This document shows positions 48,670-60,600 of a DNA stretch of 64,000 nucleotides, piece by piece (the first letter of the stretch is position 1; the number at the start of each line of letters is the position of its first letter). The translations under genes were made by a program, and so were the position numbers. Origin of the DNA: Myxococcus llanfairpwllgwyngyllgogerychwyrndrobwllllantysiliogogogochensis (GTDB lineage Bacteria > Myxococcota > Myxococcia > Myxococcales > Myxococcaceae); assembly GCF_006636215.1 (NCBI RefSeq), contig NZ_VIFM01000006.1, positions 1 through 64,000 on the forward strand. Reading direction: 5' to 3'. The notes beneath the pieces are model-generated. The model was not told the origin of the DNA, did not search any database, and saw nothing but the letters and a program-made list of their open reading frames with translations.

Positions 48670-50919
48670 ATGAAGCGCGCTTGGCTGCGATGGATGTCGG
48701 TGTTGAGCCTGGGAGCCCTGTTCGTCACGGGCAATGCCCTGGCGCAGGCTCCCGTCACGGTGTCGCCGGAGACGCTCCGGGCCGAACGTCGGGTGAAATT
48801 GGTGAAGCTGTGGGGCGACGTCCGGTTCCGCCATCCCAGGGCCTTCTCCATGCCCGCCGAGTGGGATGCCGCGTTCCTCTCCGCGCTGCCCAAGGTGGAG
48901 GCGGCGGGGGACTCGGCGGCCTATGCCGCCGCGGTCCAGGGCATGCTCGCGACCCTGGGAGACGGGGCCACGCGAGTGGAGTCCGAGAAGCGTCCTGACG
49001 CGGGCCAGCCCCCCACGCTTCGCGCGCTCAAGAGCTGGGAGAAGGATGTCCTCGTGCTCGACCTGCGCAACCTCCTGGGGCCACAGGGCTCCACGTCGTT
49101 GCAGGAGTTGAGGACGACGCTGGACGCGGACGCGGCGAAGGCTCGCGCGGTGGTGCTGGACTTGCGCATGCGCGGTCTCAAGCGCTACGGCCTCGCCTGG
49201 ATGGTGGCGTCGTTGTTGCCCCACCTCGTCGACGGTGAGCTGCGTGTTCCCGGTCTGCGCGATGTTCGCCACAGTGGCCTGCGGCCACAGGGTGAAATGC
49301 AGGGCTTCTACGGCAGTGAGTTCAGGATACCCACGGACGATGTCGTCACGGGCACTCCGGGCAAGAAGCCCGCGCTGCTCGTCTTCCTGGTCGACACGGA
49401 CTCCGCCATCGACCAGCCCGTCCTGGCCCTGCGCGCTCGCGGCAAGGCGCTCCTGGTCGCCGAAGGCCCACTCGATGACGGCGCCATGAACAACCAGGAC
49501 ACCTTGCCGCTGGGAGAGGGCTACAACGCCTTGCTGAGCGTGGACGAGCCGGTGCTGCCCCTGGAGGCGGACGTGAGTCGCCCCGCGCGTGTTCGTCTGG
49601 AGGGCCCGGATGAAGGGATGCGCCAGGCGCTCCTGCTGGCCTCCCGCCCTCCTCCCAAGCCGAAGGCTTCGGCCGCGCTCCCCCGGCCCGCGCTCCCCTG
49701 GCGCCCCGAGCCAACCTACAAGGAGGCGCTCTATCCCTCTCGTGAGCTGCGGCTGCTGGCCGGGGCCAAGCTGTGGACGGTGGTGCGCTTCTTCTTCGCC
49801 TACCGGGAGCTGATGGACCGGCCCTGGGACAGTCGCCTGCCAGGGCTGCTCGAGAAGCTGGAAGCGGCGAAGGACGCGAAGGCGTACGTGCTCGCGTTGG
49901 CCGAGGCGACCACCTGGCTCCAGGACGCCCATGCGATGGTGCGAGGCCACCCGGAGCTCCAGCGGTTCTACGGCGCCATCCCGCCGGTCTGGGTGACGGA
50001 CCTCGATGGCAAGGCGGTGGTGGTGGAGGTGCACGAAGCGGCCTCCTCGTCGGGGCTCGTTCCAGGTGACATCATCGAGAAGGTTGACGGGGAGCCCATC
50101 GACGCACTGGCGCGCCGGTTCGCCCCCTACGTGGCGGCCTCCCTCGCCAGCTACCACAGGGACCTGACCCTGCAGATCGCGCTTGGGGGCGAGGTGGGCT
50201 CCACCGCCGTCCTGGGCGTGCGAGGTGCCAAGGGGCCCAAGGAGGCAAAGCTCGTCCGCACGTCTCGGCGGAATCTGCCTCCCTCGAAGGCGGAGTCCTA
50301 CCGGCTGCTGGAGGGAAACCTCGGCTTCGTGGACCTGGGGAAGCTGGAGGTCCAGGACGTGCCCGCGATGTTCGAGAAGCTCAAGGACACACGCGGCATC
50401 GTGTTCGACCTGCGCGCCTATCCCCGTGGCACGATGTGGGCGCTCGGGCCCTACTTCGACGTGAAGGGCTCACGCCCCTTTGCCTGGTACATGCGCCCCT
50501 ACGCGGGAGGACAGAACGTCGGTTGGGTGAAGTACGTCGACTCGCTGCGGGAGACGGACCTCCCCAAGTATCGGGGCCGCACGGTGACGTTGATCGACTC
50601 GCGCACCATCAGCCAGGCCGAGCACACCGGGCTGCTGCTGAAGGCCGCGGCGGATACCGTCTTCGTGGGCAGCGCCACCGCGGGCACCAATGGCGACGTC
50701 ACCGAGGCGATACTGCCCGGAGACATCTCCTTCTATTTCACCGGTCAGCAAGTGCTCCACGGGGACGGCCGGCAACTGCAGCGCAAGGGCCTGGAGCCCG
50801 ACGTGAAGCTGCGGCCGACGGTGGCGGGACTCCAGGCGGGGCGTGACGAGCTGCTGGAGCGCGCGCTCCAGATTCTGCGCGCGGAGCCCCCCAACAAGCC
50901 CGCGTCCTCAAGTCGCTGA
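48670..50919 (+). CDS. Exported S41-family protease with a PDZ domain
   Basis: From ATG 48670 the protein has 749 residues. The signal peptide WMSVLSLGALFVTGNALAQ ends near residue 25. Two similar halves begin LVKLWGDVRFRHPRAF (about 40-55) and LWTVVRFFFAYRELMDRP (about 368-385), both typical of the S41 N-terminal bundle, so the protein looks internally duplicated. A PDZ-like part has SSGLVPGDIIEKVDGEPIDA. The protease domain has GIVFDLRAYPRGT, then LIDSRTISQAEHTGLLLKAA with the candidate catalytic Ser, and RKGLEPDVKLRP. It is periplasmic or outer-surface and would process proteins. ATG 48655 is an alternative start. Confidence 0.8.
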   Translation: MKRAWLRWMSVLSLGALFVTGNALAQAPVTVSPETLRAERRVKLVKLWGDVRFRHPRAFSMPAEWDAAFLSALPKVEAAGDSAAYAAAVQGMLATLGDGATRVESEKRPDAGQPPTLRALKSWEKDVLVLDLRNLLGPQGSTSLQELRTTLDADAAKARAVVLDLRMRGLKRYGLAWMVASLLPHLVDGELRVPGLRDVRHSGLRPQGEMQGFYGSEFRIPTDDVVTGTPGKKPALLVFLVDTDSAIDQPVLALRARGKALLVAEGPLDDGAMNNQDTLPLGEGYNALLSVDEPVLPLEADVSRPARVRLEGPDEGMRQALLLASRPPPKPKASAALPRPALPWRPEPTYKEALYPSRELRLLAGAKLWTVVRFFFAYRELMDRPWDSRLPGLLEKLEAAKDAKAYVLALAEATTWLQDAHAMVRGHPELQRFYGAIPPVWVTDLDGKAVVVEVHEAASSSGLVPGDIIEKVDGEPIDALARRFAPYVAASLASYHRDLTLQIALGGEVGSTAVLGVRGAKGPKEAKLVRTSRRNLPPSKAESYRLLEGNLGFVDLGKLEVQDVPAMFEKLKDTRGIVFDLRAYPRGTMWALGPYFDVKGSRPFAWYMRPYAGGQNVGWVKYVDSLRETDLPKYRGRTVTLIDSRTISQAEHTGLLLKAAADTVFVGSATAGTNGDVTEAILPGDISFYFTGQQVLHGDGRQLQRKGLEPDVKLRPTVAGLQAGRDELLERALQILRAEPPNKPASSSR

Positions 50920-51506
50920 GCGGCGCCTCCCGTCTTCGCCGGTGCCGCCACGCATGTGCCAGGGCCGGGGCGCATGCGTGGCGCTCACGTCTTCTCTGGA
51001 ATAAGAGATTTCGAGATAAACATGTCTACATCCACCAAGAAGATGGACAGCCGATCCGCCCTTCCCAGGGCGGGCGGGCGTCGTCTCCGCGAGCCCTGAT
51101 ACAGGCGCTGAGCACCGCTTCCGCCCGGTGAAACGGGCGCGGACGAAGAAGTCGGGATTCACCCCACGGGTGAAACACAGACCATGATTTCGCTCTGGGT
51201 GCGTGCGGCCTGGCTCCCGCCTGGGATGTGACACTGGGAGCGGGTGCTCCCCGCTCCCCGGCCAGGCGCTCGCCGAGAATGACTCGGAGTGAAGCCCCTT
51301 CCCCGTGGAGGCGTGAGAGCGGGCGTCATGAGCCCTTCTTCGCCTCCCTGCACCAGCGCCCTCCCTCGACAGGCCGCCTCCCTGATCGCTCCCAGAAGGC
51401 TCCCAGGTTCGGTGGAAATCCCGTATAGGGCCTGCTCGCAACGTGCGCGGCACGCGAGCGCCCCAGAGGGGGGATATCAGCCCCGGGGACTGCTCTGGAG
51501 GATTGG
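50920..51506. other. Intergenic region upstream of the pyrophosphatase gene
   Basis: It has one AT-richer patch (GGAATAAGAGATTTCGAGAT, about 50999-51018) and no frame with a ribosome-binding site. It holds the pyrophosphatase promoter; GGAGG at 51497-51501 is its Shine-Dalgarno sequence. I see no riboswitch that I can name. Confidence 0.5.
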
Positions 51507-53585
<2,079 letters not shown>

Positions 53586-53979
53586 TCCGCGTGATGTGGC
53601 GCGGCGCCTCGGTTCCGAGGCGCCGCATGGCAGTCAGTGGCACGGACCTCGCGGCCTCCTCCAGGGGCCGCGTGGGTCCTCGGAAGCTCCGACGGGAGGA
53701 AGACGCGGGCCTTTGGCCCCTGCGCACCTCCTGGACGCGTGAGCCCGCAAGCGGCTCGCTCCTCCAATGTCAGACAGCGAACACCTCACGGACTCCGCCA
53801 TGCGGGGCACCGGGGCGGTGCGTGCGCGCGTGCTACCTTTCGGGGTGTTTCGCGACCGCCTGCGCACCAGGCATGGGGGGGCAGCAGCAGCGACCCTCGC
53901 GAGCCTGACGCGCTCGCACCCGCTCCCTCGGGTGTGAGGGATGAGTGCCACCGCTGTTCCGCTGTCAGAGAGGTGTCCC
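53586..53979. other. Intergenic region after the pyrophosphatase
   Basis: Apart from the hairpin at 53601-53626 nothing is supported. Overlapping open frames on both strands have no ribosome-binding sites. Confidence 0.45.
53601..53626 (+). terminator. Hairpin after the pyrophosphatase gene
   Basis: GCGGCGCCTCGG pairs with CCGAGGCGCCGC around a TT loop, about 15 bases past the stop. There is no T run, so termination strength is uncertain. Confidence 0.55.
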
Positions 53980-54177
53980 ATGGTCCTGGAGCTCTCCCAG
54001 CAGCAGATTCATCTCCTCTACGCCTGTCTGGCTGAAAGCATCGAGGACCTGCATGACGAGGTCATCCACACCGACATGCGCGAGCTGCGCGACTCGCTGA
54101 GGGACAAGCTCCATCAACTGCAGGCCATCCAGCGCCAGGTCGCGCCCCTGATGCAGCGGGAGCAAGTGGTCCGTTGA
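53980..54177 (+). CDS. Small helical cytosolic protein
   Basis: From ATG 53980, with GAGAGG upstream, the product has 65 residues beginning MVLELSQQQIHLLYACLAES. Two helices are predicted, one of them with a heptad-like LRDSLRDKLHQLQAIQRQ. A longer start at 53941 lacks a ribosome-binding site. The function is unknown. The stop codon overlaps a strong hairpin (54176-54207). Confidence 0.6.
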   Translation: MVLELSQQQIHLLYACLAESIEDLHDEVIHTDMRELRDSLRDKLHQLQAIQRQVAPLMQREQVVR

Positions 54178-54207
54178 CGCCGACCGCGCGCCAGGCGCGT
54201 CGGCGTC
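54176..54207. terminator. Terminator hairpin between convergent genes
   Basis: GACGCCGA (54176-54183) pairs with TCGGCGTC (54200-54207), with inner GCGCGCC and GGCGCG pairing. It serves the 53980 gene and perhaps the convergent 54221 gene. Confidence 0.6.
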
Positions 54208-54220
54208 TGGGATTCGGGCG

Positions 54221-54868
54221 TCAGGGCTGGAGCGACACGCCCGCCTCGCCACGGCGCTTCAGCTCGCCCGCGGCCTGCACCGCCTTGACGAGCGTGATGA
54301 CGATATAGGCGCGGATGATGAGGCCGAAGACCTGGGGCTTGCCGCCCTGGTTGATGGTGTCCATCACCGTCAGGACCGTGTCGCTGAGGTACAGGAGGAT
54401 GGCGAGGATGGGGCCCGCGCGGGTGCCGCGATAGGTGAAGAATCCAAACACCGCGGTCACCGCGCCGAAGAGGAGGGAGCCCACGCCCATCCCCAGGGCT
54501 GTCAGCGCCTCATTCTCCGTCACCATGGCGACCACGCCGAGCAGGGTGTTCAAGCCCGCCAGGAAGTAGAGCATGTACGCGGCGGACTTTATCCGCTGCT
54601 CGGGGTCCGTGGAGGACCCGGGCAGGGGCAGCCCGTTGCGCAGCACCGCCAGCTCCACGTTGAACACCCCGGATTGGATTTGAACGCTCAGGGTGCTTCC
54701 GTCCGGGAGCGTGAAGTTCACGCCCTTCTTGAGCTCGGACGACCCGCCGTCCGTGGTCCCCACGACCTTGCCATCGAGGATGACCGTGAACTTCTTCCAG
54801 GCCAGTCCCCACGACAGCTCCAGTCGTTGCGGCCCGCCTTCCTCCAGCGCCAGCTTCTTCGCACCCAT
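54221..54868 (-). CDS. Membrane protein with an N-terminal beta-rich domain
   Basis: From ATG 54868 the protein has 215 residues. Residues about 10-85 form a cytosolic beta-rich part (LSWGLAWKKFTVILDGKVVG, FTLPDGSTLSVQIQSGVFNV). Three or four membrane segments follow (AAYMLYFLAGLNTLLGVVAM, LGMGVGSLLFGAVTAVFGFF, GPILAILLYLSDTVL, LIIRAYIVITLVKAV). The function is unknown. It lies 74 bases downstream of the zinc-ribbon membrane gene on the same strand, and the two may be co-transcribed. Confidence 0.65.
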   Translation of the reverse strand: MGAKKLALEEGGPQRLELSWGLAWKKFTVILDGKVVGTTDGGSSELKKGVNFTLPDGSTLSVQIQSGVFNVELAVLRNGLPLPGSSTDPEQRIKSAAYMLYFLAGLNTLLGVVAMVTENEALTALGMGVGSLLFGAVTAVFGFFTYRGTRAGPILAILLYLSDTVLTVMDTINQGGKPQVFGLIIRAYIVITLVKAVQAAGELKRRGEAGVSLQP

Positions 54869-54942
54869 GTGAAGCCCCCACCTCCGACCCGGACCGGGTC
54901 GGGAGGCCGACGCTAGCCGTCCGAAGAGGGGCGATGCAAAGC

Positions 54943-55323
54943 TCAGCTCCGCGCCATCCATCCCAGTCCGATGATGAGCAGCACCGTCAGGTGGAACCAG
55001 CCCACGTTGCGAGCGAGCAGGGCCCAGCCCTCGCCCGAGCCCGGTGAGGTGCCGCGCCGGATGGCCGCCAGCTCCTGGTAGCCGAGCACGAGCCCCACGA
55101 GTCCCGGCACGAAGCCGATGAAGCCCACGGTGGCGAAGATGAGCGCCAGCGTCGCGCGCTGAGAGGGCTTCTCCCCCAACGCCACCGTGTGACAGCGCGA
55201 GCAGAGCATCCGTCCCACCTGCCACTTGCGGCACCTTTCACACAGGAAGGTGCCACAGCGGCTGCAGGTCCCCTCCGCGGGGCGCTCGGGATGTAGGGGG
55301 CACGGAGCGTGCGTCGCATCCAT
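54943..55323 (-). CDS. Zinc-ribbon (B-box-like) small membrane protein
   Basis: From ATG 55323 the protein has 126 residues. The N-terminus has CPLHPERPAEGTCSRCGTFL, CERCRKW and LCSRCH, a B-box-like set of Cys/His pairs for zinc. The rest matches a DUF4190-like membrane part: LALIFATVGFIGFVPGLVGL, LGYQELAAIRRG and WALLARNVGWFHLTVLLII, two or three segments. Such proteins are common in myxobacteria and are presumed to be membrane-associated scaffolds. The role is unknown. Confidence 0.65.
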   Translation of the reverse strand: MDATHAPCPLHPERPAEGTCSRCGTFLCERCRKWQVGRMLCSRCHTVALGEKPSQRATLALIFATVGFIGFVPGLVGLVLGYQELAAIRRGTSPGSGEGWALLARNVGWFHLTVLLIIGLGWMARS

Positions 55324-55373
55324 GCCCCTCTGTCTACCATGCCCCCCAGGGCGCACGTCGAACGGAGCCGGCG

Positions 55374-56414
55374 CTACGGCTTGGAGAGGAGAAAGGACGC
55401 GAGCTTCTCGACGACCTGCTCGTCCACATGACCTGGGACCGCGTATTCGGCGGGCCCGGGTTTGCCGGTGCCCTTGATGAACAGGTGATTGTTCTCCGGA
55501 ACAGTCACCACCTCGACCTGGGCAACGCTGGCGAGACCACTTCTCCAGGACGTCAGGTCCTCGTCGGTGACCTGGTAGTCTCGTGCGCCTCGCATGATGA
55601 GGATGGGGCGCTGGAGCTTCCGGGCCATCGCGACGCCGTCGCGTGACGCCCAGTCCTGCCAATATGCGGCGGGCGCTCCCAGCAGTGTCCCGGTGCCGAG
55701 CTTCCCTGCCTTCAGCAGGCCCACGGTCTGCTCGAACTCGGCGAGCTTCTCGGCCGGTACTTCGAGATACCGCAGTTGTGCGAGCACCAGGTCCCAGGGC
55801 GGACGTCCGGGAGGCGCCAACAGGACCGCGCCCGCGACGGGCGCCGCGAGGACCGCGATTTCCGGAGCGAGGAGGGCGCCCAGGCTGTGCCCCACCACGA
55901 AGACCCGCTCGGGATGAATCTCCGGACGTGCCTTGAGGACGCCCACGGCCGCGACTGCATCCACGACGACCTCATCGTCGATGGAGAAGTTCGTGAGCTG
56001 CGGGCCGTACTGAAAGGTTCGCTTGTCGTAGCGCAGGACGGCGATGCCGCGAGATGAGAGCCCCTCCGCGATATCCTTGAAGGGCTTGTTGGGGCCAATG
56101 CTCTCATCCCTGTCATGGGGACCGGAGCCGTGGACCAGGACGACGCCAGGGAATGGGCCGCTCCCGGTCGGCACCGTCAACGTGCCCTTCAGCAGGAACG
56201 GCGCTCGTCCCACGGAGACTTCCTCGGTCCGGAACGCGGCGCCGGTGACGGCGGGCGTGGCGGACGTGGGTTGCACGACGGCCTTCGCGGGGGCGGGCTC
56301 CGACACACGCGGCTCCGGCGAACTCGCACAGGCCGCGGCGAACAGGGTGATGACTCCAAGCATCTTCGCCCGATGAGGGGCGGCGTCTGATGGGCGACAG
56401 GCAGCGCGAAGCAT
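55374..56414 (-). CDS. Alpha/beta-hydrolase lipoprotein
   Basis: The protein is 346 residues from ATG 56414. The signal KMLGVITLFAAACASS shows a lipobox Cys; ATG 56363 is an alternative start directly before it. The hydrolase fold has VVLVHGSGPHDRDES (oxyanion loop), FVVGHSLGALLAPEIAVL (nucleophile Ser in GHSLG), LIMRGARDYQV (Asp) and VPENNHLFIKG (His). It acts on esters or peptides in the periplasm. It is similar in outline to dienelactone-hydrolase-like esterases. It is 13 bases downstream of the sdpI-like gene and could be in the same operon. Confidence 0.8.
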   Translation of the reverse strand: MLRAACRPSDAAPHRAKMLGVITLFAAACASSPEPRVSEPAPAKAVVQPTSATPAVTGAAFRTEEVSVGRAPFLLKGTLTVPTGSGPFPGVVLVHGSGPHDRDESIGPNKPFKDIAEGLSSRGIAVLRYDKRTFQYGPQLTNFSIDDEVVVDAVAAVGVLKARPEIHPERVFVVGHSLGALLAPEIAVLAAPVAGAVLLAPPGRPPWDLVLAQLRYLEVPAEKLAEFEQTVGLLKAGKLGTGTLLGAPAAYWQDWASRDGVAMARKLQRPILIMRGARDYQVTDEDLTSWRSGLASVAQVEVVTVPENNHLFIKGTGKPGPAEYAVPGHVDEQVVEKLASFLLSKP

Positions 56415-56427
56415 GTGGCTCTCCTCG

Positions 56428-57111
56428 TCACACGAAACGTCGTGGGCCTTCGTTGTTCGTCGACCTGCCTTTGCCCCCCTCGATGCGGCGATAGAGGACG
56501 TACGAGTAGATGACAGGGATGATGCAGGCGATGGAAACGGCCACGAGCACGGGGTTCGGCCCGGCGCCCAGCAGCCCCGAGACGAAGATGACGATGCCCG
56601 CGAGGACAAAGAGTCTTCCGCCCAGGCGGTGCGTGCGAAGCCAGACTTCGTCGCTCGCCAGCGTCCAGGGGGTTCGGATGCCAACGAAGAAGTTCTTGGT
56701 GAGCTTCCCCATGACGTTGCCCAGGAGCACGAAGAGCAGACCCGTCGCCGCGGGAACCACGCGCTCCATGGGCACGGCGGTCCCGATGCCCGCGAGCAGG
56801 AGCAAGGCATTCATCAGGAACAGGAACGCGAGCGTCGTCGCCAGGACGAATTCGAAGACACCCTGAAACCGCTCCATGCGGTAGCCCTTGGGCGAAATCC
56901 GGGGGAGCACCACCAGCAACAGGTAGATGCCGGCCATCATCAACGGCAGGACGAAGGGCCCCCACGGTTTCGGCGTGTGGCCATCCACGACTCCCCGCGC
57001 ATTCCAGTGGGTGGGTATCGCTTCCGGGAGTCGGCTGTAGAGCACGGCCGCCATCACGAACGACGCGATGACGAGTCCCAGGCTCAGCACGTTCGCGCGG
57101 CTGATTCTCAT
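56428..57111 (-). CDS. sdpI: SdpI-like immunity/membrane protein
   Basis: The protein is 227 residues with six membrane segments. Family features are LPEAIPTHWNARGVVDGHTP (DUF1648) near residue 30, and later NFFVGIRTPWTLASDEVWLR and THRLGGRLFVLAGIVIFVSG. In Bacillus subtilis SdpI protects against the SdpC cannibalism toxin and sequesters the repressor SdpR. Here the ATG overlaps the stop of the SdpR-like gene (ATGA), so the two are coupled. No SdpC-type toxin is in the window. Confidence 0.85.
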   Translation of the reverse strand: MRISRANVLSLGLVIASFVMAAVLYSRLPEAIPTHWNARGVVDGHTPKPWGPFVLPLMMAGIYLLLVVLPRISPKGYRMERFQGVFEFVLATTLAFLFLMNALLLLAGIGTAVPMERVVPAATGLLFVLLGNVMGKLTKNFFVGIRTPWTLASDEVWLRTHRLGGRLFVLAGIVIFVSGLLGAGPNPVLVAVSIACIIPVIYSYVLYRRIEGGKGRSTNNEGPRRFV

Positions 57112-57395
57112 CGCTCTTCTCCATTCGGCTTGTCGACCTTGAAGAGGTCGAGAAGCAGGGCCGCTACGTCCTCGAACACAGTCGTGTTGAGGGAGTAGAC
57201 GATTTGTTGTCCGCGTCGCTCGCAGCGCACCAGGTCGGCGGCCTTGAGGACGTTGAAGTGATGCGACAACGACCCCTTCGTGATGTCGAACGCCTCCGCG
57301 AGCTCCCCCGCGCTCTTCGAGCCGCCCTGCAGGAGCTTGAGCACCTTGCGCCGGGTCGGGTCCGAAATCGCCTTGAAGACTTCCTGCGTCCGCAT
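57108..57395 (-). CDS. sdpR: SdpR/ArsR-type transcriptional repressor
   Basis: The protein is 95 residues, a winged helix-turn-helix: AISDPTRRKVLKLLQGG, SAGELAEAFDITKGSLSHHF (recognition helix), VLKAADLVRCERRGQQIVYS (wing), then a short helix. There is no metal-binding Cys pair, as in SdpR-type autorepressors. It likely represses its own sdpR-sdpI operon and is released when SdpI captures it. The -35/-10 promoter of the operon lies at 57426-57453. The start is ATG 57395. Confidence 0.85.
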   Translation of the reverse strand: MRTQEVFKAISDPTRRKVLKLLQGGSKSAGELAEAFDITKGSLSHHFNVLKAADLVRCERRGQQIVYSLNTTVFEDVAALLLDLFKVDKPNGEER

Positions 57396-57425
57396 CGCTA
57401 CCTTTTTGATTGTTTGATGGATTTC

Positions 57426-57453
57426 AAAATAACGATTTCGAGAATCCTGTCAA
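57426..57453 (-). promoter_or_regulatory. Promoter of sdpR-sdpI
   Basis: On the minus strand TTGACA (57453-57448), a 16-base spacer and TATTTT (57431-57426) lie about 30 bases upstream of the sdpR start. Nearby AT-rich repeats (GATTTCAAAATAACGATTTC) are a likely SdpR site. Confidence 0.6.
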
Positions 57454-57665
57454 GGGGGGCAGGGGAGCGCCTTCCTGGCGGACCGTGCCAGGTCGAAAGG
57501 CACCCTGTCCCAACGTCCGTGGTGGAGCGCTTCACCTGACTCTGTCCTGACGCGCCGGGCTGCGTCGTGATGCGTGCCCGTTTCGACTTCCTGTCTGGCG
57601 AACCGCTAGCATGGGCATACACGCATGCGTGGTCGTGCCAGTGCTGCCCCCGGGGGGAATCGTTC

Positions 57666-60600
57666 ATGAGTGTTCTGCCAGGAGTAGACCTCAATGACCC
57701 GTTGCCAGGTCGCGTCTTCAAGCTGCTCGCGGCACGTCGATTTGGGGACCCGCTCCTGAGCGAAGCCAACCGAGCGCGAGCGCTCGCGGCCATGCTTCAG
57801 CACCCCGATTGGGGCGGCCTTCCTTCCAACCTCAGGCTCAGTGACACGACGCAAGCGGTGTTGGATGCCGCTCGCGAAATTTCCGGCAGCCCGGCGGTGA
57901 CGCCGCTTCACGTGCTGGCGGGATTCCTTCATGTGGGGGCCCGCGTCCGGGATACCTCGGCGAGCTACATCTATCACCTGGCTGACTCGCTTCCGGGGCT
58001 GGAGCGATGGATGAACGTCTCAGGCCCACGGGGAGAAGGAGGGGCGGTGGACCTGTCGCACCCGACCCTGGTTCCCTTGCTCAGGGCCGCCCGTGTCTAC
58101 GCCCAGTTCACGGGAACGCATCCAAGAGAAGTCCACGCCCGCCATCTCGCGGGAGCGCTCCTGGCCCCCGCACCTCAAGGTTTCTCTCCACTCGAACTGG
58201 AGCTGGCGGGGAGCATGGGCTCCGAGAAGGCAGCCTCCGAGGTGCTCCACAGCCTGCGCCAGGGACTCGTCATGTTCCTGGACGGTGGCGAGCAACGGCA
58301 CGATCCACCAGCGACCTGGCGCATCGTCTTCAGCCTTCCGCGCCTGCTCTCCTTGCTTCCACCCGAGGAGCCCACGACAGGAGCGTCCCCTTCCATCCAC
58401 GAGAGCCCGCTCCCTGAAACGCAGGGACCGCAGGCCCCCACGGGGGCAGAGGGCCCGGCTGAACACGCCGCCCCGCCAAACGATGGCGCAGGACTTGCCT
58501 CGTCGATTGGCTCGGACTTCCTGCTGGAGCCAGTCGGCGGGATTCGCTCCGACGTCGTGGATGGAGTGGACCTCGCGGACCGGCTGAACATCGAGCCCGA
58601 TGTGAGCGCCCTGGCGTCCATCATCGCCGCGCGCTCGGTCGAGCCTCCCCTGGCCATTGGGCTCTTCGGTGATTGGGGCACGGGCAAGAGCTTCTTCATG
58701 TCGAAGATGGAGAAGCGGCTCCGGATGATCTGCGCCCAGGAGCCCCCCGTGCAGGACGCGGCTGGGAATCTCTACTACTTCCGTCACATCGCGCAGATTC
58801 GCTTCAATGCCTGGCACTACTCCGATGGAAACCTCTGGGCGAGCCTGATGGCGCGTCTCTTCGAGGGACTGTCACGCTATGGCATGGAGAACGGGCGCGC
58901 GGATGTGGAGGAGAAACTCCGGGCTCAGCTCCGCAGTGCGGAAGTCGTCCTCGGTGACGCCCAGGGACGAATCACCGTCGCCCAGGCCCGGCGCCAGCAG
59001 GCCGAGCAGCACGCCCGTGACGTGCATCAGCGACAGCGCCAGTTGGAGGCGACCTTCCTTCGAGGCGTGGGCAAGGGAGTGCTCGACAAGGTCAAGGATC
59101 AGCTCTCCGAGCAGATCGCCGCGAGGTGGCCCGAGTTCGGCCCGAAGGAGTTGCTGAAGTGGCATGACCAGCTTCACCAGGGTTGGGGACGCTTCACCGA
59201 ACTCTGGGCCTGGGTCCGACAGGGCGGACGCGCCCGTGCGGCGTTGCTCATCTTCGCCGCGCTCGTCACCACGGTGGGACCGTTCGCCCTCGCCACGCTG
59301 TTCGGCTCGGAATTCTGGGGCAAGGTGGTCAGCGCCGTAGGCGGGCTGCTGACGTCCCTGGCGGGGTGGAGCGCCTTCCTCCTTCCCAAGGTGAACAAGG
59401 TCTTCGCCGCGCTCGATGCCGCACGGAAGGACCTCGACACGATAGACGCCACGCTCGTCAAGGACGTGCAGACGAAGCTGGGTGAGCTCGAGAAAGAGGA
59501 GGCCAGTGCCCAGGAGGTCGCGCGCAAGGCGAGCGTGGAGGTCGAGCGCCTCAAGACCGACCTGGCCAAGGCTCATCCCACGCAGCGACTGCGCGACTTC
59601 CTCTCCGACCGGGACCAGAGTGGTGACTACCGGCAGCACCTGGGACTCATCTCCCTGATACGCAACGACCTCTCCGCGCTGAGCGACTTGCTCGGAAGCG
59701 CGCGAGACACCCAGAGCGCCGGGTTGCCGGCCGTCGACCGCATCGTGCTCTACATCGACGACCTCGACCGCTGCCCCGAGGAGCGCATCGTCCAGGTGCT
59801 GGAGGCCGTGCATCTCCTGCTCGCCTTCCCACTCTTCGTCGTGGTCGTGGGGGTGGATTCTCGTTGGCTGCTGCATGCCTTGAAGAAGCGCTTCGAGGCC
59901 TTCTCGTCGGAGGACGCCGCGACGCCGCAGGCGTATCTCGAGAAGATTTTTCAAATCCCCTTCACGCTTCATCGCATGGAGGCGGATGGGTTCGGACAGC
60001 TCATCGACTTTCTCCTGCCCACCGCGACGAAAAGCCAGGGAACAGCCCCTCCGGCCCACGTGACGCCGTCCACGAGCCCCCTCGCGGTGTCGCCCGAGGC
60101 GCCAGCGCGGCCTCCCGTGCCGCCCATGCAGGGGCCACAGCGGGACGTTCATCCCACGGCTGGGGGCACGAGCAAGCAGCCCGCCGTGGTGACACCGAAG
60201 CCGATGCTGAAGTTGCGGCCCAGGCTGCTCCAGCTTTCCCCCACGGAAGTCGCGGTCATCAAGCGCATGTGGCGGCTCATTCCCACACCCCGCGCGACCA
60301 ACCGGCTTGCGAACTGCTACCGACTCCTGCGCGTGCGCCTCTCGGAGTCACGCGAGGCCGCGTTCCTTGGCAAGGCAGGCCCCGCGGAGTACCCGTTGGT
60401 GGTCACCTTGCTGGCAATGATGATCGGCTTCCCCGAGGAGTTCTCGCACGTCCTGCAACGGGCGAAGGACCCAGGGCTGACCCAGAAGAACTGGGGCGAG
60501 CTCAGGGACTTGTTCGCAAGCGATACCCGGCTTGCCCAGCTCGCGCGGACCCTGGCGCAGCTCGACCTGGAGAAGTCAGTCGATTCACTCCCCATCGAGT

